Positions 1 to 7,961 of a stretch of 64,000 bases of DNA are shown piece by piece. Position numbers and translations under genes: made by a program. Source of the DNA: Patiriisocius sp047730165 (GTDB taxonomy: Bacteria > Bacteroidota > Bacteroidia > Flavobacteriales > Flavobacteriaceae); assembly GCF_047730165.1 (NCBI RefSeq), contig NZ_CP159834.1, forward strand, positions 2,666,001 through 2,730,000, in the 5' to 3' direction. Every line of letters begins with the position of its first letter. Position 1 is the first letter of the stretch. Under the pieces are notes generated by a model. That model made no database searches and was not told the DNA's origin. It was given only the letters and a program-made list of their open reading frames with translations.

Positions 1-487
1 CTTCTTTTACTAAGTTATCAACAGCAGTTTGCGTAGGGCATAAAAGTAGTGTGCTCACTCGATCTGTTAAGATTCGATTCACTTCTTCTGGCATTCTCAT
101 ATTGAAAGATCTTAATCCAGCTTCAACATGTGCTATTTTAATATGCAATTTACTCGCCGCAAGGGCTCCTGCCAGCGTAGAGTTTGTATCACCATACACA
201 AGCACCCAGTCCGGTTTTTCTTCTAATAGCACCTTTTCAACTTCTTCTAACATCTGCCCTGTCATTGCACCGTGCGACAAGCCATTAATATTTAAAAAAT
301 ATTTAGGTTTAGGAAGATTCATTTCATTGAAAAACACATCGCTCATGTTAGGGTCATAATGTTGCCCTGTATGGATTATAACTTCTTCTATATCGCTACC
401 ACTAATAGCACTTCTTAGAATGGCGTCACTTACTGCGGCTGCCTTAATAAATTGCGGACGCGCCCCTATTACTGTAACAATTTTCAT
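1..487 (-). CDS. wecB: UDP-N-acetylglucosamine 2-epimerase family (WbpI/WecB-like), partial
   Basis: The 162 visible N-terminal residues open with MKIVTVIGARPQFIKAA and contain HTGQHYD, VYGDTNSTLAGA and HVEAGLRSF, which are hallmarks of non-hydrolysing nucleotide-sugar 2-epimerases. The gene runs off the left edge, so the C-terminal half is unseen. Family enzymes are cytoplasmic and invert C2 of UDP-HexNAc sugars. Because WbpB- and WbpD-type genes lie immediately upstream, I infer a WbpI-type role (UDP-GlcNAc3NAcA to UDP-ManNAc3NAcA) as more likely than plain WecB, but the sequence alone cannot separate the two. Only 3 bases separate it from the dehydrogenase gene, so the two are almost certainly cotranscribed. 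Confidence 0.88.
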   Translation of the reverse strand, partial: MKIVTVIGARPQFIKAAAVSDAILRSAISGSDIEEVIIHTGQHYDPNMSDVFFNEMNLPKPKYFLNINGLSHGAMTGQMLEEVEKVLLEEKPDWVLVYGDTNSTLAGALAASKLHIKIAHVEAGLRSFNMRMPEEVNRILTDRVSTLLLCPTQTAVDNLVKE

Positions 488-490
488 ACT

Positions 491-1462
491 TTATTTTTTT
501 CTAAACGGATGCATTGCTAGTTCCTTTTTAGCAAAAGGGTGATAGTCGCCTTTAAGACCTATAGGTGTTGAATTTCTTATATTATAAACAATGTCTATCG
601 CTTGTGACGCGTCTTCAATTCCATAACCATTCCCATTTAGAATTTCTTTATAACTAGTGGTATGCAAATCTGTAAAACCTCCACTAAACTCAAGTTCTTC
701 GCCTTCAATAGTGATTGATCTAAACGTTCGTTGTCCTTTTTGTACAATCTCCTTAGGCAAAACAGCATCATTAATAGACAAAAACCATCTCACACGTGCA
801 CGCTCTAATTCTAAATAACCTGAAGCTCTATCATGCTGATAAATATGTGTGATGTTTTCTTTTACACCACCAAAAATCCAAGAAAGCATATCGAAAAAAT
901 GAACGCCTATATTTGTAGCAATCCCACCAGACTTTGATTCATCACCTTTCCATGACGTGTAGTACCAGTTACCTCGTGAGGTGAGATAAGTGAGGTCAAC
1001 ATCATAAATTTTATCTTTTGGTCCATTGTCAATTTTCCTCTTTAAATCAATAATACTTTGATGTACTCTTAATTGTAGAATATTATAAATCTTCTTACCC
1101 GTTTCTTTTTGAATATTCTTTAACGACTCTACACTCCAAGGATTTAAAACTAAAGGTTTTTCGCAAATCGCATCTGCTCCCTGGCGCAAAGCAAAACGTA
1201 TATGCGCGTCGTGAAGGTAATTAGGGGTGCAGATACTTACAAAATCTAACTCCTCTTTGTTATCATATTTCAACTTTGAAATATGACGGTCAAACCGTTC
1301 AAATTCAGTGAAAAAATCAGCCTTAGGAAAATAACTATCTATAATTCCTACACTATCAAATTTATCAAGAGCAGCCACTAGGTTATTATTAGTTTCCTTT
1401 ATGGCCTGCATATGTCTGGGAGCAATATACCCTGAAGCTCCTATAAGTGCAAAATTTTTCAT
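491..1462 (-). CDS. wbpB: Gfo/Idh/MocA oxidoreductase, WbpB/WlbA-type UDP-GlcNAcA 3-dehydrogenase
   Basis: This 323-residue protein starts with a Rossmann fold (ALIGASGYIAPRHMQAI) like that of WlbA/WbpB enzymes, has the EKPL motif of Gfo/Idh/MocA oxidoreductases at about residue 100, and GVHFFDMLSWIFG in the C-terminal substrate domain. The family oxidises C3 of UDP-GlcNAcA using NAD, so that an aminotransferase (WbpE) can add nitrogen. It lies between the WbpD-type acetyltransferase and the epimerase, as in loci for 2,3-diacetamido-uronic acids. No WbpE or WbpA is in the window; both would be expected beyond the left edge. Confidence 0.85.
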   Translation of the reverse strand: MKNFALIGASGYIAPRHMQAIKETNNNLVAALDKFDSVGIIDSYFPKADFFTEFERFDRHISKLKYDNKEELDFVSICTPNYLHDAHIRFALRQGADAICEKPLVLNPWSVESLKNIQKETGKKIYNILQLRVHQSIIDLKRKIDNGPKDKIYDVDLTYLTSRGNWYYTSWKGDESKSGGIATNIGVHFFDMLSWIFGGVKENITHIYQHDRASGYLELERARVRWFLSINDAVLPKEIVQKGQRTFRSITIEGEELEFSGGFTDLHTTSYKEILNGNGYGIEDASQAIDIVYNIRNSTPIGLKGDYHPFAKKELAMHPFRKK

Positions 1463-1505
1463 ACTCCTTAATTACGTTTATTTATGACTCTATATTTCTG
1501 AAATA

Positions 1506-2087
1506 TTATTTTTTTGAAACCTCCTCATTCTTCAATATATATACATCTTTTGTTTCTGAGCAGATTGCAATTCCTTTTTCATCAAAATCAAGCCGATGAC
1601 CATATTCGCTGACCCACCCTATTTGCTTTGCTGGGTTACCAACTAACAATGCAAAATCTCTTACGGGCTTTGTAATTACAGCCCCTGCTCCTATTAACGC
1701 ATATCTACCAATGCTATTCCCACAAATTATCGTTGCATTTGCTCCAATAGATGCACCTTGTTTTACGTGGGTACGTGTATATTCATTTTTACGATTAACT
1801 GCACTACGAGGATTGATTACGTTTGTAAACACCATTGATGGGCCTAAAAAAACATCCTCATCGCAAATAACACCAGTGTAGATAGAAACATTGTTTTGAA
1901 CCTTTACGTTTGTTCCTAGAATCACCTTGGGTGAAACAACCACATTTTGGCCTATATTGCAACGCTCTCCAATTATAGAATTGGTCATAATATGAGAAAA
2001 ATGCCATATTTTAGTACCTTTACCAATTTGACATCCTGCATCTACTACAGCAGTTTCATGTGCGAAAAAAGTCTCTGTATTATCCAT
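1506..2087 (-). CDS. wbpD: UDP-2-acetamido-3-amino-2,3-dideoxyglucuronate N-acetyltransferase (WbpD/WlbB)
   Basis: The 193-residue protein is a left-handed beta-helix acyltransferase with hexapeptide repeats over most of its length (for example GKGTKIWHFSHI, GERCNIGQNV, GANATIICGNSIGRYALIGAGAV), ending in the family-typical GNPAKQIGWVSEYG. WbpD/WlbB enzymes transfer acetyl from acetyl-CoA to the 3-amino group of the UDP-sugar made by the WbpB/WbpE steps. It is the first gene of a three-gene minus-strand run with wbpB and the epimerase, and has a TATATTTG promoter box about 57 bases upstream of its ATG. Confidence 0.88.
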   Translation of the reverse strand: MDNTETFFAHETAVVDAGCQIGKGTKIWHFSHIMTNSIIGERCNIGQNVVVSPKVILGTNVKVQNNVSIYTGVICDEDVFLGPSMVFTNVINPRSAVNRKNEYTRTHVKQGASIGANATIICGNSIGRYALIGAGAVITKPVRDFALLVGNPAKQIGWVSEYGHRLDFDEKGIAICSETKDVYILKNEEVSKK

Positions 2088-2143
2088 AAATTTTGACCTG
2101 TAAGGCGGTGTTTTTACACTTATTTTATACCATTATAATTAAA

Positions 2144-2151
2144 CAAATATA
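2144..2151 (-). promoter_or_regulatory. Promoter -7 box for wbpD-wbpB-wecB
   Basis: TATATTTG on the minus strand matches the Bacteroidota -7 consensus TAnnTTTG. It lies 57 bases upstream of the wbpD start, so this sugar-nucleotide unit can be transcribed separately from wza-wzz. No clear -33 element was identified. Confidence 0.45.
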
Positions 2152-2379
2152 AGTACCCCAAACGTTTCAATTGTAACATCAAATATTAAATCACGACAAT
2201 ATTTAGTAACGTTAATTCTGTACTAATCAACTATAATATACATTGAAGCCATGAAAACCATTTTAGCGAAAAAATTAAATCTAATTGTCACTGATTTTAA
2301 AGAGAAAACACATTGGCCTATTTCATTTAGTTAGTTTGCAAAATACCTGTTGTTTTTCTATTAATTGACTTAATTGTTT

Positions 2380-2510
2380 TTATAAGTAATCATAATAACC
2401 CCCTTTTAGGTTTTTGATTTCATCATAAAGACTATCACGTGTTATCCAAACAATATTATCTGAGACTGCTTCCAAATAAGCAATTTTAAAATTGCTTCGG
2501 TCTCGATTCG
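2380..2510 (-). pseudogene. Probable C-terminal remnant of a glucose-1-phosphate thymidylyltransferase (rmlA)
   Basis: One minus-strand frame reads ...RSNFKIAYLEAV, then WITRDSLYDEIKNLK, then GGYYDYL and stop. This pattern resembles the RmlA C-terminus as I remember it (LKIxCxEEIAY..GWI...L......LK..GYGxYL). There is no start codon or upstream catalytic domain. A second frame upstream (about 2510-2570, ...DAFTYVNNLE...) could be the preceding helix after a frameshift. rmlA genes are common in polysaccharide loci, so a dead copy here is plausible. The identification rests on a short stretch. Confidence 0.35.
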
Positions 2511-2821
2511 ATATCTAACAGATTTTCTAAATTATTCACGTAGGTGAATGCATCTAGATTGTATATATTATTAGTTGGGAATTTGGTAACAAATAATTCA
2601 GTGAAATGTAACTTTATAAACCCCGCCTTTACTGTTTTTATTTTTTTTATTTTTTTTATTTTACGTTTGATAAAAGTGTTCAACAAATTGAAAATTATTT
2701 TAGATGTTATGTATTTTCAACTTCAAAATTTAAATTTCAAAATTAAGTGAAACCAGTATTAAATTTATTTTCACAAATCTGCCCCATCATAGTCAACATT
2801 AAAACGTGAAATAAGCTTCTT

Positions 2822-3922
2822 TTATATCGTTCGCCATAATGATCTGATATATCGTTTGGTAACAATAAAAATATACCTTAAAATTGACACAAAAAACCCC
2901 ACAAACAAAAACAAAGCAATTGTCTTAATACTATTTTTTGAATCAGCATTCGAAGGCACCACAGCCGGATTGATTACTGTGAACGTTGGGGTATCTTCTT
3001 GGATTTTTATGCTTTGTGATAAACGTTGTTGCTCAAGGTCAGAGAATATAGAATATAGCAACATACTCTTATCCTCTAATTGTTTTCTTTTGATTTGCGA
3101 TGAATTAGTGGCGTTAAATAAATTTCTATCGTTGTAACGCGCTAAGCTAAGTTGAGAAGCATCAAACAGTAATTTTTTTTCAGCATATTGCTTATCAATA
3201 AAATTATACTTTTCTTTTGCATTTGCAATTCGATATCTAATAATTTCATCTTGTAAAATTTCCTTGGCCCTTTGGGCTAATTGAGCTGCGGCAATAGATT
3301 CATTAACAAATGTTGCACTCATCTCAAAGGTGCCATCTTTCTCATCAATTTTAAGTAATATTTTATCTCTTAATGAGCTAAATATCTTTTTTTCCGTATT
3401 ACTTATATAAACTAAACTATCAATTTGATTTATTGTAGCGGCTTTTTTATTAGATATAAAAAGCAATTTTGGCAACCCTATGGTATATTTGAGAATAGAA
3501 GATTTTACAGCAGGCCTCTCGATTTCCATTGCATATTTTCTATATGAAATAGTAGAATCCAACCCTTTAAATTTTAAAGGGGTTTCAGATAATTTGCGCT
3601 GAAAATTAAGACTCTCAATAATTTGAGGATATAAAAAGGTCGGGATGTCTGAATTCGATCCGGAGCTATTACCTCCGCCACTTAACAAGCTTACTATTCC
3701 ACCTATTCCACCTTTAGCTTTAGTATTATCAACACCTTGTACGATGAAAGTAACTTTAGAGCTGTAAGTTTTTGGCGTTAGTAAAAGTGTAATAAACGCT
3801 AGTATCAATGAAATTAATAATATTAAAAAAATAAATCTTCGTGTCTTAAAAAAGTCCTTAACATAACTCAAAATCTCCTTGTAGTTCTCCTCAGATGTTG
3901 CAATATTTTTATCGACCATCAT
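2822..3922 (-). CDS. Wzz-type polysaccharide chain-length determinant protein
   Basis: The 366-residue inner-membrane protein has the layout of polysaccharide co-polymerases: a first transmembrane helix at about 31-49 (FIFLILLISLILAFITLLL), a long helical periplasmic part with coiled-coil character, and a second helix at about 337-357. There is a glycine/serine-rich linker (GGIGGIVSLLSGGGNSSGS) early in the periplasmic part. It lacks a fused BY-kinase domain, so phosphorylation control, if any, is encoded elsewhere. The start is 1 base after the Wza-type gene stops, which implies coupled expression. Two adjacent ATGs (3922 and 3919) could serve as the start. Confidence 0.82.
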   Translation of the reverse strand: MMVDKNIATSEENYKEILSYVKDFFKTRRFIFLILLISLILAFITLLLTPKTYSSKVTFIVQGVDNTKAKGGIGGIVSLLSGGGNSSGSNSDIPTFLYPQIIESLNFQRKLSETPLKFKGLDSTISYRKYAMEIERPAVKSSILKYTIGLPKLLFISNKKAATINQIDSLVYISNTEKKIFSSLRDKILLKIDEKDGTFEMSATFVNESIAAAQLAQRAKEILQDEIIRYRIANAKEKYNFIDKQYAEKKLLFDASQLSLARYNDRNLFNATNSSQIKRKQLEDKSMLLYSIFSDLEQQRLSQSIKIQEDTPTFTVINPAVVPSNADSKNSIKTIALFLFVGFFVSILRYIFIVTKRYIRSLWRTI

Positions 3923-3923
3923 A

Positions 3924-6407
3924 TTATCTTAAAATCTGTTGAATTAACAGTGCTAAAGTTGCTGCACCAGTAGTGCCGGCTATTATTTCTTGTGTTGTCA
4001 AACTATTTAAACTTTCTTGTTTTTTCGGAACGAGCACAATCGAGCCAGGTTTTATTTTTGGAAAAGTTCTAAAAAAAAAGAAATGTTTAGTAGATGAAAT
4101 ATCGCCGTTTGGATAAATCACATAAACCTTACCTTTTTTTGCTTCGCTAGTAAACCCACCAGATTTGTTAATATATTTAAGCAAATCTTCCCCAGTATTG
4201 TGTCTTATTAAGGATGGAAGTAAAACCTCGCCTTCTACTTTTACTGTTTGCTTTATTGATGGGATAAACAGAACGTCTCCATTTTTTAAAACTAAGTTCT
4301 GCTTTGAACTATCGCCTTGCGCAATTATTTTCCTTAAATCAATGCCGAGACGAAATTCTTTTTTATTATCGATGTCAATATTTATACCTTCTTTATTAGA
4401 ATTATCTTTATCATCATCTATATCATCATCTATATCATCATCTATGTTGATCGACTCTTCTGTGATACTTAAAGCCTTCTCTTTATAGAATGGGTTTTGA
4501 CGGATTAATGTAGCTCCGTCTTCAAAGGCATAAGGAGAAAGTCCACCTGCTCTTTTTATCAAATCAAGAATTTTCTCATTTTTATACTCTGAATAATATT
4601 GTCCAGGATAACTTACCTCGCCTTCAATATAAGCGTAAGACTGGTCTGCTGAACCTGTCAAGTACTTGACAAAAATCTTATCATTTGGTTTAAAAACAAA
4701 TGCAGTATTATTGCTCATATCCAAAGATTGTTCTGCTGAAATTTTAAAAATTTGATTCACCGTATTATAGTCCTCATCAATAATTTCACGAGTAACTTCA
4801 ATAACTTTAGAATTTGCTCTCTTCCCATAACCCTGAGCGAGTATTACTAAATCTTCTAATGTTATACCTTCTACGAATTGTATTGATTTTGGTTCATTTA
4901 CAGCACCTGCTATGGATATTGTACCGCTATCCTTAACCACAGATTCGTCAAATATCTGAACGACATCGTTAGGCTGTAACACGATATTTTCTTCCCCATT
5001 CAAAACAGAACCTACAGAAAAAGCAATTCGAGTTTTTAAGGCTCCTTCATTATCTTGTCGAGTTATTAAACCCCGCCCCAAATAGGCTGTTTCCGTTATT
5101 CCAGAGGCTTTTTCTATCAATTGTAAAAGTGAAATTTTTGAAATATACTCAAAGTCACCAGCTCTATATACGGCGCCACGTATGGTAACCTTATTTTCTA
5201 TTTTATTAATAATAGAGTCTACGGTAATAACATCTCCATCAAATAAGGGAGCTACTCCTGAGTTTACGAAATCTAGTTCCTTAATCTTCATTCTATCGCC
5301 ATCTATTCGCCGTAACTTGATAATATCTCGATAAGCAGTTGAAGTGAATCCACTAACAAATTCAATTAAATCTTTTAGTGTTTCAGAACTTTTTATTTCA
5401 TAAGTACCTGGACGTTTCACTGCGCCATTAATATTTATTTCTGAAATATAGGCACCCACAATTATTACATCTTGATCCTTAAGGGTATTATTACCTTCTT
5501 GAGATCCTTCAGTTAGATACCTATAAATATCAAAGGTAGAAACCTCTTTACCATTTCTTATCAATTTAATATTTCTGAAGGTTCCTTTCCTTGTTGGGCC
5601 ACCACAAGCATATAGTGCATTCAATACAGTTGAAAGCGCACTTAACGAGTATGTTCCGGGTACTTTAACTTCGCCAATGATGTCAACTTGAACAGTTCGT
5701 ATACTTGACAGTGACACATTGGTGAATATTTTATAAGGACTTAAATTTGGTGCAGAAATCCCCGAGTACACCATTCTAAGGGCATTTTCAATTTTTACAG
5801 CAGCATCTTTTATACTCATTCCACTTACCACAATTGGACCAACATTTGGTAATTTGACTAAACCATTTCTGTTTACTTCTACATCATATGAATTTTCTGC
5901 GGCTCCCCACAAGCTAATAACTAAGGCATCACCTGGCCCTAATTGATAACTTTCAGGGGTAGCTAAATTCACATTAGGCTGAAAACTTATATTTTGATTA
6001 TTAAAAAAATCATACCCAAACAATGGGTCAGAACTTGATTTTATTATTACACTATTATTCGAAAGACCAACAGACTGTGATTCTGAAATATTTAGGGATG
6101 TATCTATCTCAGACATTATGCCTGAAGTGCCATTTATTTTTTCTTCGGCTCTAGCAATTTGAGATGCTGACACTCCTTTTGAAAAGGCCAATGCCTTAAT
6201 TTGCTCAGTAGTAAAACCTTTTTGCTTTGAACTTTGTATGAATGCTTTTAGATCATCTCCCGACATTGAACTCAATTGAGATGGAGTAATATTCCCAGGA
6301 TTTGTTTGGGCAAAAGCTAGGTTTTTCGAACCAAACAAAATAAAAAGAAGAAACAATAAAATGCTTGGCAAATTTTTTAAAAAAATATTAGATGCTATAG
6401 TGTTCAA
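3924..6407 (-). CDS. Wza-type outer-membrane polysaccharide export protein with multiple SLBB domains
   Basis: This 827-residue protein starts with a signal peptide (residues 1-33, cleavage after AFA), followed by a helical segment and a Poly_export domain (YQLGPGDALVISLWGA at about residue 155). Repeated SLBB-like units follow (for example IGEVKVPGTYSLSAL, INGAVKRPGTYEI, IRGAVYRAGDFEY, IEGEVSYPGQYY). OPX proteins form the outer-membrane exit for capsule or exopolysaccharide and work with the Wzz partner encoded 1 base downstream. The start is TTG at 6407; no in-frame ATG would keep the signal peptide. A 12-base tandem repeat codes for an acidic IDDD tract near residue 660. Confidence 0.87.
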   Translation of the reverse strand: MNTIASNIFLKNLPSILLFLLFILFGSKNLAFAQTNPGNITPSQLSSMSGDDLKAFIQSSKQKGFTTEQIKALAFSKGVSASQIARAEEKINGTSGIMSEIDTSLNISESQSVGLSNNSVIIKSSSDPLFGYDFFNNQNISFQPNVNLATPESYQLGPGDALVISLWGAAENSYDVEVNRNGLVKLPNVGPIVVSGMSIKDAAVKIENALRMVYSGISAPNLSPYKIFTNVSLSSIRTVQVDIIGEVKVPGTYSLSALSTVLNALYACGGPTRKGTFRNIKLIRNGKEVSTFDIYRYLTEGSQEGNNTLKDQDVIIVGAYISEININGAVKRPGTYEIKSSETLKDLIEFVSGFTSTAYRDIIKLRRIDGDRMKIKELDFVNSGVAPLFDGDVITVDSIINKIENKVTIRGAVYRAGDFEYISKISLLQLIEKASGITETAYLGRGLITRQDNEGALKTRIAFSVGSVLNGEENIVLQPNDVVQIFDESVVKDSGTISIAGAVNEPKSIQFVEGITLEDLVILAQGYGKRANSKVIEVTREIIDEDYNTVNQIFKISAEQSLDMSNNTAFVFKPNDKIFVKYLTGSADQSYAYIEGEVSYPGQYYSEYKNEKILDLIKRAGGLSPYAFEDGATLIRQNPFYKEKALSITEESINIDDDIDDDIDDDKDNSNKEGINIDIDNKKEFRLGIDLRKIIAQGDSSKQNLVLKNGDVLFIPSIKQTVKVEGEVLLPSLIRHNTGEDLLKYINKSGGFTSEAKKGKVYVIYPNGDISSTKHFFFFRTFPKIKPGSIVLVPKKQESLNSLTTQEIIAGTTGAATLALLIQQILR
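4410..4445 (-). repeat. Three tandem 12-base repeats inside the wza-type gene
   Basis: The unit ATCATCATCTAT (plus strand) occurs three times in a row and codes on the minus strand for repeated IDDD. Because the unit is a multiple of three, slippage would change the length of the acidic tract without breaking the frame. The tract lies in a linker between SLBB-like domains. Confidence 0.85.
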
Positions 6408-6438
6408 AATGTTAAATTAATTTTGTTAAAACAATAAA

Positions 6439-6446
6439 CAAATATA
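6439..6446 (-). promoter_or_regulatory. Promoter -7 box for the wza-wzz unit
   Basis: TATATTTG on the minus strand fits TAnnTTTG and ends 32 bases before the TTG start of the export gene. Together with the hairpin at 6578-6596 it suggests that export genes are transcribed separately from the polymerase and flippase genes. Confidence 0.45.
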
Positions 6447-6577
6447 TACATTTTTTTGGCTATGCATTTAGCTAAGAGTATTGAATTAAAGACGCATTAC
6501 ATAAGTTCTAAAATAATATTTTAACATAAAGTAGGAACACCCATTTTGAAGTCAATAAAACAACAAAAAGCATGAAT

Positions 6578-6596
6578 ACATTACCTAAAGTAATGT
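6578..6596 (-). terminator. Possible terminator after the polymerase gene
   Basis: ACATTAC and GTAATGT form a 7-bp stem around a 5-base loop, 10 bases beyond the polymerase stop codon. On the minus strand a T-rich stretch (CTTTTTGTTGTTTT) follows after about ten bases. The stem is AT-rich and the T run is delayed, so this is a weak call. Confidence 0.35.
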
Positions 6597-6605
6597 GCCA
6601 AAAAA

Positions 6606-7895
6606 TTATATCTGATCGTTTACTTTAATATAATGTGAATCAAGCTCAGATCTTCGTCTTTTCCAATCAACAATTAAAACAATTGCTAGTAAAATCCAGA
6701 ATTCCCGTTTTCTTAAATGGTAAGTGTATGTCCATGTTACGAAAGCCCCTAATAATAAAGGTAGCATGCATTGCAAGTAATGTGTAAGAGGATTTTCACT
6801 CTGTTTCCAATTAATGGGGAATATTCTAACAAACCTAAACATAAAAAACAAATAGGCAAACACTCCTATGAGCCCTGCTTCTCCTAACATTTTTAAATAA
6901 GTGCTATGAACTTCATAAAAATGATAAGTACATTGAAATGTACCTAAACCACAACCCGTGATTGGATGATCAATAAAAGCAGTGATTGCAGCCGTAAAAT
7001 TCTCCTCTATAAAACCAGCCTCTTTTGTGTTCAACTCATTTTTTAAGACTCTGTTTTCAAACTTAAAGCCCACGCGTCCATAAGCGTCAGGCAAGATAAC
7101 TTTGAGGATCTGTATAAATCCTATAAAAAAGACGATCACAGCAATTAAATAAAATACAATCGCCTTACGTCTTGTAAATAAGGCAAATAAGATGGTCCCT
7201 ACTATTAGACCAAAAATCACAGAGTACTTACCTAAAGTGAATAACATCAATAAACAGCTCACTAAAGCTATATTCAATAATAATCTTCGGCTTTTAGATA
7301 TTAAGTCTATTGTTTTTGAGAAACGCAATGGAAGTAATAAGATAAATATTATCATGAAAAAAGAACCAGCTTGTCCAGTATTTTTAAAGCCAGCTATTAG
7401 TACTCCAGGATATTTGGCAACAGGAAAAACACGATAGAATCCATACTGCTCTGCCGCTAAATCGTAAAAACCAATCACGGTAAAAAGTATCGCACCCCAC
7501 ATGAACCACGATAACAGCGAAGACAAAGGTGTTTCTCGAAAGGTGAGATAAATACCAATTGAAATCAACAACAAAAACAATATTATAATACACTCCACCA
7601 AGGTCATCATTGGATAGCTAGAGAATATCGCTGTTATTAAAAACCCAATTAACAATATTCCTGCGGCCAGATATGGCTTCGGAAATTTTAATAAATTTTT
7701 AAACATATGAAGAAAAGCAGGTATGGTAAAGACTAATGCTAATAGCACAATAAAATCTGCAACTGTGGTTCTTGACCATACAAGGTGCAATCCTTTTTCC
7801 TTAAGTGTATAAGAGATAAAAGATGTTATAAAGAAAGCTATATATAAATATTTAGCGATTTTAGCGAAAGTTTCATTTGTAGATAAACGTCCCAT
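6606..7895 (-). CDS. O-antigen ligase / Wzy polymerase family membrane protein
   Basis: The 429-residue protein is almost entirely hydrophobic, with roughly ten or more transmembrane helices and a larger loop around residues 270-310 that ends in HPITGCGLGTFQ, then HSTYLKMLGEAGLIGVFAY. This arrangement is typical of the Wzy_C/O-antigen ligase family, where the conserved His in the HS-TYL region follows the large periplasmic loop. It likely polymerises or ligates repeat units in the periplasm. The ATG at 7895 is preferred over a GTG four codons upstream. It follows the flippase gene by 66 bases. Polymerase and ligase cannot be distinguished by sequence. Confidence 0.8.
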   Translation of the reverse strand: MGRLSTNETFAKIAKYLYIAFFITSFISYTLKEKGLHLVWSRTTVADFIVLLALVFTIPAFLHMFKNLLKFPKPYLAAGILLIGFLITAIFSSYPMMTLVECIIILFLLLISIGIYLTFRETPLSSLLSWFMWGAILFTVIGFYDLAAEQYGFYRVFPVAKYPGVLIAGFKNTGQAGSFFMIIFILLLPLRFSKTIDLISKSRRLLLNIALVSCLLMLFTLGKYSVIFGLIVGTILFALFTRRKAIVFYLIAVIVFFIGFIQILKVILPDAYGRVGFKFENRVLKNELNTKEAGFIEENFTAAITAFIDHPITGCGLGTFQCTYHFYEVHSTYLKMLGEAGLIGVFAYLFFMFRFVRIFPINWKQSENPLTHYLQCMLPLLLGAFVTWTYTYHLRKREFWILLAIVLIVDWKRRRSELDSHYIKVNDQI

Positions 7896-7961
7896 ATGGT
7901 AGCACACTGCTTTTAAAAATACTTTAAAGTTTAAATAATACGAGCGTAATTTAAATGGTCA

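Larger units (their letters stand above)
2088..2821. other. AT-rich intergenic gap of 734 bases with a probable gene remnant
   Basis: This is the longest gap within the polysaccharide locus. It contains the wbpD promoter box and a probable dead nucleotidyltransferase fragment near 2380-2510. A run of alternating A- and T-rich tracts at about 2636-2665 is low complexity. The 60-70-codon frames seen on both strands are lysine- and phenylalanine-rich and look like chance products of the AT-rich DNA. No RNA gene was recognised. Confidence 0.6.

Noticed and set aside
51..359. 102-codon plus-strand frame
   Set aside because: It lies antisense to the clearly recognisable epimerase gene (1-487) and has no protein-like motif.
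2544..2750. 68-codon plus-strand and 66-codon minus-strand frames in the gap
   Set aside because: AT-rich, Phe/Ile/Lys-heavy composition, overlapping each other on opposite strands; they look like chance frames except for the short rmlA-like piece reported.
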